From JBJHBP01 sp050485645 (GTDB taxonomy: Bacteria; Pseudomonadota; Gammaproteobacteria; Steroidobacterales; Rariloculaceae), in NCBI GenBank assembly GCA_050485645.1, contig JBJHBT010000002.1, forward strand, positions 1 to 64,000: 64,000 bases of DNA, given 5' to 3'. How positions within the stretch are numbered: position 1 is the stretch's first letter; each line of letters opens with the position of its first letter. Shown here one piece after another: positions 7,151-15,071 of the stretch. A program made the position numbers and the translations under genes. The notes under the pieces were generated by a model. It was not told where the DNA came from and ran no database searches. It saw nothing but the letters and a program-made list of their open reading frames with translations.

Positions 7151-8641
7151 CTACCCCATGATAACAACAGGCCTCTTCTTGAGCGCGCACATGCCAAGCA
7201 TGAGGCACGGCTCGCCCGTACGACGGTCGCGGAAAAACGTCGGCTCTATTCCGGCATGCCCGGTTCCGAAAACGGGTCGACCATCGTCGTCAACGCCCCC
7301 TGGCAACTCAAATCCTTTCGAAAAGCGCATGCGACCGATCAGCGCAATACGATTACGATGGACGCGCACAAATACCGTCAGGGTATGGTCGCCGACATAG
7401 TCACCAACTATCTCGCTGATGCCCAGGCTGCTGCTGTCATCTTCTTGTGCGCCAACCTGTTGCGATCCTGCTGCTTCCGTGAGCAGTTCCAGGACACCGC
7501 CCATCACCCTGCGTCTGATCGTCTGCGCGGCGGACCCGGGGCCATGGACACCCAGCGCCACCGCAATCCGTTGCGCTGGATGAAACCGAATCGCCACCGC
7601 CTGTGACGACGTATGTCCGTCATAGCCGACGAAACCATCTCGAAACAAAGTCAGCCCCTGCCCACTCGCGACGGCCATCAGATTTGCTGCAGAACTCCCG
7701 GGTGTCCTTGGAATCGTTACAACCGGCGTGCGAAGCGCGTCCAGCATTGAGGCAGACACGTAAGCGGTCTGTGCGCTCGAGCTTCGCTCATCGCCCATAA
7801 ACATTTCCGTAACCGACAGCAAGTCCACGGTGGAGAACGTCGCTCCAAGGGTGCCGAGCGACACTCTGGATACAGCTGCCGCATCATTGCCAGCGGATTC
7901 GAACGTTGGAGTACCCGTGCCACGAGTCGGCGGCTCGATAACAGCTTGAACGCCGAGCGGCGCAAGTATCCTGCTATTGACGAGTTCGACCGCGTTCTGG
8001 CCCGACACCACCTGCAGGATTTCCCCCAGAACAGCGGTGACGGAGTGCTCATAGTTGAAGACGTAGCCCGGCCAGAACAGTTGGGATGACTTCCTGATCC
8101 GGGTCAGTCCTGACGCTCTGTTCGGAAAGGAATACACCGCCGGCATGACCGTGAATCCCATGTAACCGGCCGAGTGCGACAGCAGGTGCCGTACCAGTAT
8201 CATCTGTCCCTTGGCGTGCCCGGCGAGCTCAGGCAGATAACGGCCGATCGGGGCATCCAGGTTCAGGTCTCCGCGTTCGTGCAGTTCCAACGCTGCCGCT
8301 GCCATCAGTGGCTTGAAGAGGCAGCTCAGCTCAAAGCCGGTCGATGGCAATATCTTTGCGTCGTGCTCACTGCAACGGCGACCGGCCGCAACAAAGATTC
8401 TTTCGCCACCCATATTCAAGCCGAGACAGTAGTCCCGCACACCTGCTGCTTCGAAAGCATGACTGACGTAGTCAAGAATCCGCCCCGTCGGGTCGGATTC
8501 CGAACCACCGTGCGCACGATCCACCAACGGGTACGCAGCCAACGTATATGGAATACTCGACCGGTAGTTCATGGCACACCGGCTCGTCCGCCCGTATGTG
8601 ATTGGAGCCGGCTGAGCGACGGTGTGGGCAGAAGGCTTCAT
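7151..8641 (-). CDS. Beta-lactamase-fold hydrolase with Cys in the nucleophile position (hydrolase B)
   Basis: About 496 residues of the serine beta-lactamase/class C penicillin-binding family (PF00144 type). The N-terminal active-site block reads 'GFELSCLFKPLMAAAALEL'; alignment with 'FRIASVSKPFTAAAVLQL' puts Cys107 where the nucleophilic Ser belongs and keeps Lys110. The second motif, normally Tyr-x-Asn, is 'YEH' (197-199). 'IGRYLPEL' and 'VRHLLSHSAGY' are standard for the family. No signal peptide is evident. The ATG at 8641 overlaps the stop of the small peptide gene by one base (TGATG), so translation is coupled. A family hydrolase, acyltransferase or peptidase role is inference; the Cys change makes ordinary beta-lactamase activity unlikely. 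Confidence 0.85.
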   Translation of the reverse strand: MKPSAHTVAQPAPITYGRTSRCAMNYRSSIPYTLAAYPLVDRAHGGSESDPTGRILDYVSHAFEAAGVRDYCLGLNMGGERIFVAAGRRCSEHDAKILPSTGFELSCLFKPLMAAAALELHERGDLNLDAPIGRYLPELAGHAKGQMILVRHLLSHSAGYMGFTVMPAVYSFPNRASGLTRIRKSSQLFWPGYVFNYEHSVTAVLGEILQVVSGQNAVELVNSRILAPLGVQAVIEPPTRGTGTPTFESAGNDAAAVSRVSLGTLGATFSTVDLLSVTEMFMGDERSSSAQTAYVSASMLDALRTPVVTIPRTPGSSAANLMAVASGQGLTLFRDGFVGYDGHTSSQAVAIRFHPAQRIAVALGVHGPGSAAQTIRRRVMGGVLELLTEAAGSQQVGAQEDDSSSLGISEIVGDYVGDHTLTVFVRVHRNRIALIGRMRFSKGFELPGGVDDDGRPVFGTGHAGIEPTFFRDRRTGEPCLMLGMCALKKRPVVIMG

Positions 8642-8823
8642 CAACACAGCCCCAACGAGAAAATCAAGGCCAGTTCTTCATCGTCCAGATCCAGCTCCCT
8701 GCCCAGATCCTTACCCAGATCGCTGTCAGGATCCGGCGCACACCACAGCTCACTCTCCGACACTTCAGGCGGTGTATCGTCCCCGGCTTCGGGGGTTGCG
8801 CCGCTTTTCTGATCGTCGATCAT
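8641..8823 (-). CDS. 60-residue acidic peptide, possible precursor peptide
   Basis: The reading frame starts at an ATG whose last bases overlap the stop of hydrolase A (ATGA) and ends in a TGA that overlaps the start of hydrolase B (TGATG). Such double coupling argues that it is really translated. The product is rich in Asp and Glu, contains 'ESELWCAPDPDSD' in the middle, a Leu/Asp stretch ('DLGKDLGRELDLDDEELAL') and ends 'IFSLGLC' with a C-terminal Cys. An acidic leader-like body with a short hydrophobic Cys-ending tail is what one expects from a modified-peptide precursor or a signal peptide, but no known precursor family is recognised. It could alternatively be a small regulatory subunit. 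Confidence 0.65.
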   Translation of the reverse strand: MIDDQKSGATPEAGDDTPPEVSESELWCAPDPDSDLGKDLGRELDLDDEELALIFSLGLC

Positions 8824-10193
8824 GCAACTGCCGAGTGGTGGTCTAAGCGCCTGGCGATCCGCGGACGACTCACCGCTCGATGCGGCGTCAGCGCAAATCG
8901 TTCGTTCCGGTAGAGTCGCTGTCCATCCCACAGATAACGAAAGGCGCCTTCCTCCGGAACCAGAAACTGGAAGTACCCCGCCCCACCTCGCTCTCTTCGG
9001 GCGGCCAGCCATACGTGTCCTGCCGCCGGTACGAGCGCGATCGAGTGGTCGGACCACAGTGCCTGCATGCCGCCCCCTTCTTCGGCTGCCTGGATACTGA
9101 TCGTCTGAGCCGCGTTGCCATACCGGCCCTGGAAGGCTCCCCAGTCCATCGCTCTGGCGGATTCCGGTGGCAACGCGCCGGGAACCTTCAGATCCCCGTA
9201 GCCCGGCAACCCTCGGCCGAACAGCCTGGCGGCCACCATATTCGCGTGGTGGTGCAATGAATACACCACGAGGGCTACCCGGCGCACCGGATGGATCCGT
9301 ACGACGATCGTGCTGCGGTTGTCCGCGATCGAGCTGTGGCCGTACCAGCCGCCGCCATAGAATTTCCAGCCCCGATAAACGCCCTGCTCGAAGGGATTCC
9401 ATCCAGCCAGGGGCGTCACGTGGTTGCTATTGCTGGTCGCCGGCCACAGGACACGGTTCGCAGCAAGGACTGCCTGCAGGTAGTGTAGAATGCCCCGCAT
9501 CGTGACCTGGAGCTCACCGCCGGTCGCTGGACATACGCCTCTGGCTGCCTGCCGTCGGGTTCGCGCAGACCGGCGGTGCTCGATACGCAGCCCGTCGAAC
9601 AGTTCCCGTTGAAGAATGTACTGGAAAGCGACACCGAATTGCTGTTCAAGTATCGCCGCGAGAATCCACGCACCGGCGTTCGAATAGCTGTAAATTTCCC
9701 CGGGATCATTCAGTCGATGCGCAGCGCATAGTGATACCAGCGCTTCCAGGTTGATCAGGCCACTCCGGTGCCGCGGCACATACTGGCAGCGGGAGTCGTC
9801 GAGGCCATGCGTATGGTTCAGCAGATGACGGATCGTGATTCCCGCCAGCGCTTCCTGGATAGCTGGCTGCGTGAAATACGCTGCTACCGGAAATTCGTGC
9901 GTCAGGCGTTCATCATCAGCGATCTGCTGCTCAATCAGCGTACCGGTGAGCAGCTTCGTCAGGCAACCCGTCTCAAGAAGACGGTTGGCGGCGGGTACGT
10001 GCAACGGTCCGCCACTTGCATCTACTTTGCCTTCTCCATCCGAAACGTCTGCGAACGCGGCCTTTCCGTCGATGCTGTAGCCTACCACCACATCTTTGCG
10101 ATCGATCCCTTCGAATATCGAGTCGAGCTTGAGTTGTAACGTGGTCGAATCAGGCGGCTCGCTGAAGCTGATCGGAGGATAAGGCGCCATCAC
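8820..10193 (-). CDS. Beta-lactamase-fold hydrolase with Cys in the nucleophile position (hydrolase A)
   Basis: 457 residues of the same family as hydrolase B but only distantly similar to it. The active-site block is 'RLLETGCLTKLLTGTLIEQ', so Cys77 replaces the nucleophilic Ser and Lys80 is kept; the codon is a clear TGC. The Tyr-Ser-Asn motif is intact (170-172, 'YSYSNAGAWILAAILEQ'), 'IRHLLNHTHGLDD' is a standard family element, and 'YGHSSI' probably supplies the third motif. There is no signal peptide, so it should act in the cytoplasm. Start is GTG 10193 or ATG 10190; a GGGTC/GACCC hairpin (10200-10214) lies just upstream. First gene of the operon running to 6349. Confidence 0.85.
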   Translation of the reverse strand: MMAPYPPISFSEPPDSTTLQLKLDSIFEGIDRKDVVVGYSIDGKAAFADVSDGEGKVDASGGPLHVPAANRLLETGCLTKLLTGTLIEQQIADDERLTHEFPVAAYFTQPAIQEALAGITIRHLLNHTHGLDDSRCQYVPRHRSGLINLEALVSLCAAHRLNDPGEIYSYSNAGAWILAAILEQQFGVAFQYILQRELFDGLRIEHRRSARTRRQAARGVCPATGGELQVTMRGILHYLQAVLAANRVLWPATSNSNHVTPLAGWNPFEQGVYRGWKFYGGGWYGHSSIADNRSTIVVRIHPVRRVALVVYSLHHHANMVAARLFGRGLPGYGDLKVPGALPPESARAMDWGAFQGRYGNAAQTISIQAAEEGGGMQALWSDHSIALVPAAGHVWLAARRERGGAGYFQFLVPEEGAFRYLWDGQRLYRNERFALTPHRAVSRPRIARRLDHHSAVA

Positions 10194-10211
10194 CCGTTCG
10201 GGTCTTAACGA

Positions 10212-10605
10212 CCCGCCTCCATCAGTTGATTTCGCCGTTGAGCTTTCCGCTCATCTGGAAGGTGAATCGCCTCTGGATTCCTGTGTGCAGGGTGCAGCTT
10301 GAGGTTCGGCTGAAAATCAAATGACACGAAGCGATGCGCGAACCTGCCTGGCAGGCCACTCGCCCCGAAGGTGCCCGGGATGGGCACACCCCGCCAGAAC
10401 TCAGCACGCGGCACTTCGCTGGATATCACGCCATGCCCCCTGATTTATGGTTACCGCAAGACAACACGCCTTGGTATTCCTTCGCGGTTGGTGGAAGACT
10501 ATACTTATCGCGTACTTCTTGCAACCGCTTTCCTTCCCGCTTAACGCCTATATTCTGCATGCGCTATAGATGATCAATACAACTCATTGATAGACATGAA
10601 AAAGA
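10212..10605 (+). repeat. Repeat A, copy 2
   Basis: Second copy of the ~390-bp element, lying between divergent genes: hydrolase A on the left and a broken oligopeptide-binding-protein gene on the right. It begins at the same CTCCATCAG as copy 1 and holds the invariant 108-bp core at 10395-10502. A minus-strand frame of 74 codons and a plus-strand frame of 79 codons are open here, but neither is convincingly conserved as protein. It likely carries the promoter of the binding-protein gene (a TATAGAT-like -10 is kept in all copies) and perhaps that of the hydrolase operon. Confidence 0.85.
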
Positions 10606-10673
10606 ACCACGATCACCGTCGGGCCCTGTGGCCTGCCGACGGAGCACGTGTTCGCTTTCAGGGGGAACTTCCG

Positions 10674-11085
10674 ATGCGAATCAGACGCTGGACCAGCGAT
10701 TGTCTTGTCATCGCACTGCTGCTGGCCGCTTCCGCCTGTTCGAGCGAGCGGTCCGGTGGTCAGCAGACTCCGGGCAGCAACGAAGCCATCGTCCTGCTCC
10801 AGACCGGCTCCAGACCGGCGCATGGGCCAGCGGACTGGATCCGGCCACGAACGTCACCAGCGGCCTGAACCTCAGTATCATGAACGCCATATTTGGCGGC
10901 CTGTTCCAGCTCACGGCCGATGAGAATGGAGACAATCCGCGTATTACCGGCATTCTTGCCAGAGACTACGAAATCGCCGATGGCGGCCGCACACGGTGAT
11001 CATCCCCCTGTGGCATCGAAGTGACCATCACCGCGCACGACATCCCACAACGCCCAGGAACGACTCATCGATCAAATCGATCAGG
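10674..11085 (+). pseudogene. Broken oligopeptide-binding lipoprotein gene
   Basis: From 10590 on, the sequence is a close copy of 12510 onward, including the leader and the lipoprotein signal peptide of the intact gene at 12590. A 2-base insertion near 10815 ('CTCCAGACCGG' for 'CTCCACCGG') shifts the frame, and at about 10995-11015 the copy jumps to what corresponds to position ~13772 of the intact gene, removing about 850 bp including most of both lobes of the binding protein. It keeps 'ATCACCGCGCACGA' from the later region and then diverges. It cannot encode a working protein. Confidence 0.85.
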
Positions 11086-11098
11086 CGAAGCGGGCTAG

Positions 11099-11548
11099 CT
11101 AGCAGCAGAACAGAGCGTGGGCCGATTGTTGATAGCCCGTCCCTGAGACCCACTCTTGAGAATCGCTACGTAAGGCTAAACCTTGTCCTACGTAGACATA
11201 CGTACCGTGCCCTTCTCCCATAGGCCCACAAGAAATGGACATCACCCCTTCTACAATCGCCTGCAGCCCCTTAATATCGACTATATAATCGACTTCCTCA
11301 AAACTGGGATCTGTTTCAGGCGTCAAATACGACACCCAGTTCATAGCTATAGATTGATAATATAAAGCATGATGTTGTTGGTAATATGGATCTAAGCGCG
11401 CCTGAACCCCAATTACTGCGCTAGTGTACCCCCCGTTCGTAACTGGCCATGCATTCATATACAGTGGCTGCGAATCCGCCGGATTAGGCCACATTATCCC
11501 TATTGCTGCACTCTTCAACAGCACTAACTTCAATTGCTGCTGTGCCAT
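11099..11548 (-). CDS. Hypothetical protein ending in Cys-Cys
   Basis: 149 residues from the ATG at 11548, which has AAAGGAG 6 nt upstream; the longer frame to 11650 would overlap the previous gene. The N-terminus is weakly hydrophobic ('LKLVLLKSAAIGIMW') but not a clear signal peptide. The body is aromatic- and Gln/Tyr-rich ('LDPYYQQHHALYYQS') and the protein ends 'ALFCC'. No family recognised. Base composition is more AT-rich than the flanking ABC genes, pointing to a different origin. It is 67 nt downstream of the gene at 11616-12245. Confidence 0.6.
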   Translation of the reverse strand: MAQQQLKLVLLKSAAIGIMWPNPADSQPLYMNAWPVTNGGYTSAVIGVQARLDPYYQQHHALYYQSIAMNWVSYLTPETDPSFEEVDYIVDIKGLQAIVEGVMSISCGPMGEGHGTYVYVGQGLALRSDSQEWVSGTGYQQSAHALFCC

Positions 11549-11615
11549 ACGAGACTCCTTTGGCTTATGGTTAATGCACAGATGTGATTCTCTGTTTGGT
11601 TTGTCAGGGTCTGGT

Positions 11616-12245
11616 TTAACGGCGTTCGGATGAATATCCGTACTGGTCACACCATACGCCGATTATCTCCTGCACTTCTTCGTCCGACTTGTCGGCATAG
11701 AAGTCTTCCACACCAGCCGACGTGTCACTTCTTGTCATAACCGATCGCCGATACAGACCGGACCGGACCAGCTCACGAAAACCCTCATCGCTCAATTGGC
11801 GCCCTAATCCATCAAGGAGCTCTGTCACATGGTCTGCGGTCATACTGGCAAGCTCATCAAGTGCCCTTCCATAATCCCTCCCCGTACGAACTTCCTGTTG
11901 TCTCGCACAGACGTGGCTGAGATAAGATTGTGCACGAAAGGCATCAAGCCCTTCCATCACACTCAGCGAGTAGACGACGAACAGTTCAGTTTCAGCGGCA
12001 TCGAGATTCACCCTTTCCTGCAACTTCTCGACTGCGCTCGACAAACCAAGCGTTTCACTTGCATGCACGGCTTCACTGACAATCGTGAACAGAGCGTCTC
12101 GCATCCCCGGTTCGCCTTGAGTCAACGTTTCACGGCTGTCGCCGGGCAGTTGCCCACTAGCATGCGCCGCAAAAAGAGCAAACATCATAATTAATAAAAA
12201 TTCCCAGAAATGCGCCTCGAAACGGAAACCCGGCATATTTTTCAT
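11616..12245 (-). CDS. Secreted alpha-helical protein, unknown function
   Basis: 209 residues with GGAGG 5 nt before the ATG. A hydrophobic segment at about residues 13-31 ending in 'AAHASG' is a probable Sec signal peptide. The mature part is predominantly helical and charged, with three Cys spread along it; no known domain recognised. The two stretches CGTAAGTAGAGGAAGT and CGTAAGCGGAGGAAGT lie in tandem just upstream, so the ribosome binding site region is duplicated. With its downstream neighbour at 11099 it forms a small minus-strand unit inserted between the broken and intact binding-protein genes. Confidence 0.6.
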   Translation of the reverse strand: MKNMPGFRFEAHFWEFLLIMMFALFAAHASGQLPGDSRETLTQGEPGMRDALFTIVSEAVHASETLGLSSAVEKLQERVNLDAAETELFVVYSLSVMEGLDAFRAQSYLSHVCARQQEVRTGRDYGRALDELASMTADHVTELLDGLGRQLSDEGFRELVRSGLYRRSVMTRSDTSAGVEDFYADKSDEEVQEIIGVWCDQYGYSSERR

Positions 12246-12278
12246 AACTTCCTCCGCTTACGACTTCCTCTACTTACG

Positions 12279-12515
12279 ATCCGAAGGCGCCCGAAAGGGG
12301 CACACCCCGCCAGAACTCGGCACGCGGCACTTCGCTGGATATCACGCCATGCCCCCTGATTTATGGTTACCGCAAGACAACACGCCTTGGTATTCCTTCG
12401 CGGTTGCTGGAAGACTATACTTCTCGCGTACTTCTTGCAACCGCTTTCCTTCCCGCTTAACGCCTATGTTCTGCATGCGCTATAGATGATCAGTACAACT
12501 CATTGATAAACATGA
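12279..12515 (+). repeat. Repeat A, copy 3 (partial)
   Basis: The right-hand 237 bp of the element, beginning at GATCCGAAGGCGCCCG, which corresponds to the middle of copies 1 and 2. It runs into the intact oligopeptide-binding-protein gene. The core at 12311-12418 differs from the other copies at two positions. The left-hand half was replaced by the 11616-12245 gene unit. Confidence 0.85.
12457..12486 (+). promoter_or_regulatory. Possible sigma-70 promoter of the binding-protein gene
   Basis: TTAACG at 12457-12462 and TATAGA at 12481-12486 are separated by 18 nt, and the arrangement is preserved in Repeat A copy 2 and nearly so in copy 1. It would give a leader of about 95 nt before the ATG at 12590. 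Assigned by eye only. Confidence 0.35.
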
Positions 12516-12589
12516 AAAAGAACCGCGATCACCGTCGGGCCCTGTGGCCTGCCGACGGAGCACGTGTTCGCTTTCAGGGGGAACTTCCG

Positions 12590-14182
12590 ATGCGAATCAG
12601 ACGCTGGACCAGCGATTGTCTTGTCATCGCACTGCTGCTGACCGCTTCCGCCTGCTCGAGCGAGCGGCCCGGTGGTCAGCAGACTCCGGGCAGCAACGAA
12701 GCCATCGTCCTGCTCCAGGCCGGCTCCACCGGCGCATGGGCCAGCGGACTGGACCCGGCCACGAACGTCACCAGCGGCCTGAACCTGAGTCTCATGAACG
12801 CCATTTTCGGTGGTCTGTTCCAGCTCACCGCCGATGAGAATGGGGACAATCCGCGGATTACCGGCGTGCTGGCCAGAGACCATGAAATCGCCGATGGCGG
12901 CCGCACGCTGATCATTCATCTTCGGGAGGGCATCCGGTTCACGGACGGCACACCGTTCGATGCCGAGGCCGTGCGATTCAACATCGAACGCAACATCGAT
13001 ACACCGTGTTCCTGTGCACCACTACGCTGGCCATGGGCCGAGCATCGTGTCACAACGCCCGACACCCATACCGTCGCATTGCACTTCAGCCGCCCCTACC
13101 CGGCCGCGATCCACGGCTTGCCGGTGCTGAACATCAACTGGATCGCCTCACCTGCGGCCCTTGCGGCCATGGGCGACGACGAGTTCCGCCTCCGCCCGGT
13201 CGGCGCCGGCCCGTTCAGGGTCGTGAGCAATCAGCTCAGCGCCACCCTCGTGCTGGAGCGCAACCCGGACTACTGGAAACCGGGTAAACCGTATCTGGAC
13301 CGCCTCACGTTCCAGGCCATCGGCGGCGAGCAGCCGGCCTACCTGGCCCTACTGGCCGGGAATGCCCATGTGGTCGAGGGCGTCACCTCCACCCTGCTGA
13401 TCGAGCAGGCACTGGCGAGCCCGCGCCTGACCGTCACGCACCAGCCGGCCACGGCGCCCTATGTGATCCAGCTCAACACCACCGCAGCACCCTTCGACGA
13501 TCCACGCGCGCGCGCCGCCATCTACCATGCCACCGATGTCGATGCGATCCGCGATGGACTCTTCCAGGGCTGGTATCCGCGCAGCCAGTCGTTTACTGCG
13601 CCCGGCGGCCTGTTCCATCACGAGTCCGTGCCCGGCTATCGTGACTTCGATCCCGACGAGGCGCGGCGCATCGTCACCGAACTTGGCGGTCTGCGTGTGG
13701 AGCTGGGCACGATGCGATCCTTCGTGGCCGAACAGGTGATCACCGCCCTGCAGGGCCAGTGGCAGGCGGCCGGCATCGAAGTGGCCATCACCGCGCACGA
13801 TGTCGCAGAACTCGTGCAGCGCTTTCAATCCGGCGAATGGCAGGCCATGCTGCAGACCGCAGGCTCCTATGATCCGGAATCCTCCACCGGTGTGAATCTG
13901 CGCTTTGGCTCCGGGCAGGTGTTCAGCGGCGTGAACGACCCCGAGCTCGATCGCATCATTCGTGATGCGTCCGCCGCGGATCCTGCTCTGCGGGGCGCTT
14001 TGTACCTTCAGGCCGCACAGCGCATCAGCGATGAAGCCTACGCGCCGTTTCTGTTCGCGTTCGCGCCAACCCAGATCGCCGTGAACGGCATCGAGGGGCC
14101 CGGGCTTACGACGAAGATCCCGCCCATCGCCGTCAACACCGCGGTGCTGTGGCAGGACGTGAAGTTCACTGACCCGCAGTGA
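12590..14182 (+). CDS. Oligopeptide/dipeptide ABC transporter substrate-binding lipoprotein
   Basis: About 530 residues, the usual length for the SBP_bac_5 (DppA/OppA) family. I use the ATG at 12590, preceded by AGGGGGAA; the in-frame ATG at 12503 lies in the leader. The signal peptide ends in the lipobox-like 'TASAC', so it should be lipid-anchored in the periplasm. Family features include 'ITGVLARDHEIADGGRTLII', 'LREGIRFTDGTPFDAEAVRF' and 'GAGPFRVV.....LVLERNPDYW'. The permeases and ATPase are encoded convergently at 15072-18785, with a toxin-antitoxin pair in between. A broken duplicate precedes it at 10674. Confidence 0.9.
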   Translation: MRIRRWTSDCLVIALLLTASACSSERPGGQQTPGSNEAIVLLQAGSTGAWASGLDPATNVTSGLNLSLMNAIFGGLFQLTADENGDNPRITGVLARDHEIADGGRTLIIHLREGIRFTDGTPFDAEAVRFNIERNIDTPCSCAPLRWPWAEHRVTTPDTHTVALHFSRPYPAAIHGLPVLNINWIASPAALAAMGDDEFRLRPVGAGPFRVVSNQLSATLVLERNPDYWKPGKPYLDRLTFQAIGGEQPAYLALLAGNAHVVEGVTSTLLIEQALASPRLTVTHQPATAPYVIQLNTTAAPFDDPRARAAIYHATDVDAIRDGLFQGWYPRSQSFTAPGGLFHHESVPGYRDFDPDEARRIVTELGGLRVELGTMRSFVAEQVITALQGQWQAAGIEVAITAHDVAELVQRFQSGEWQAMLQTAGSYDPESSTGVNLRFGSGQVFSGVNDPELDRIIRDASAADPALRGALYLQAAQRISDEAYAPFLFAFAPTQIAVNGIEGPGLTTKIPPIAVNTAVLWQDVKFTDPQ

Positions 14183-14229
14183 CGCTGCGCGGACCAATGC
14201 TTTGCCTGGTGGATCGGTCAGCGTACTAT

Positions 14230-14490
14230 ATGCGCATGGTCACGGTGACGGTCGAAATTCCACACGAACTTGTTGATGCCGACGACATGCCCCAACTCGG
14301 CGTCGATCTTCGACGACTCTGGGCTATCGAGCAGGTTCGTCTCCGACGCATCGGGATCGGCCGAGCCGCGAATGTGGCAGGGATGCCGCGTGCGGCATTC
14401 ATGCAGCTTCTTGGCAGTCACGGCGTTCCTGTCATTGACTACCCGGTCGATGACCTCAAGCAGGAGCTGAGTGATCTGAGCCGACAGTGA
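14230..14490 (+). CDS. UPF0175-type antitoxin
   Basis: 86 residues from the ATG at 14230 (a second ATG is two codons later). A short beta strand is followed by 'LGVDLRRLWAIEQVRLRRIGIGRAANVAGMPRAAFMQLL', the helix-turn-helix layout of the UPF0175 family, which usually partners a DUF3368 PIN toxin. Its stop overlaps the start of the next gene (GTGA). It should bind the toxin and repress the pair. Confidence 0.8.
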   Translation: MRMVTVTVEIPHELVDADDMPQLGVDLRRLWAIEQVRLRRIGIGRAANVAGMPRAAFMQLLGSHGVPVIDYPVDDLKQELSDLSRQ

Positions 14491-14984
14491 TCGTCGTCCC
14501 GGATGCTGGACCGCTTATCTACCTCGCGGTCGCGCGAAAGCTTGATATCATTCGAAACCTTTATGACCGTGCCATTGTTCCACGTGAAGTGTACGAAGAG
14601 ATTGTAGTGGCCGGCGCAGGTCTTATGGGCTCTGGCGAAGTGTCGGCGGCTACCTGGCTCGAAGTGGATGACGCAGGACCCGATCCGATGCTTGTGGCAG
14701 CACTGGATCGAGGTGAGGCAGCCGCCATTCCGCTGGCGCAACGCTTGGGGGCTACGCTGCTCTGCGACGATGCTGCTGGCAGAGTGGAAGCTCGACGCCG
14801 ACACATCCGCGTTGTCGGAACACTTGGCGTTCTCGTTGCAGCAAAGCATGCAGGGCTGCTGGATCGCATTCATCCCGTCATTCAAACGATGCGCGAGGCA
14901 GGGATGTACATCTCAGAGGCGCTCGTAAGCGAAGTGCTGATGGCATGCAAAGAAGACAGCGCGGACCCTGTCGACGATGCCTGA
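14487..14984 (+). CDS. PIN-domain toxin (DUF3368 type)
   Basis: 165 residues starting with GTG in a GTGA overlap with the antitoxin. The N-terminal 'VVPDAGPLIYLA' carries the first conserved acidic residue, 'LDRGEAAAIPLAQ' the second, and 'LCDDAAGRVEA' the third, consistent with a metal-dependent RNase of the PIN fold. 'LGVLVAAKHAGLLDRIHPVI' is the typical DUF3368 C-terminal block. Target RNA unknown. Confidence 0.85.
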   Translation: MIVVPDAGPLIYLAVARKLDIIRNLYDRAIVPREVYEEIVVAGAGLMGSGEVSAATWLEVDDAGPDPMLVAALDRGEAAAIPLAQRLGATLLCDDAAGRVEARRRHIRVVGTLGVLVAAKHAGLLDRIHPVIQTMREAGMYISEALVSEVLMACKEDSADPVDDA

Positions 14985-15071
14985 CAGCATGAACACGCGC
15001 TCATCGTCCCGTTCCATGGTAGGGCGTGAGGTTTGCGAGGCCACAGCAACGCTGCGGTAATCCTCGCACTG

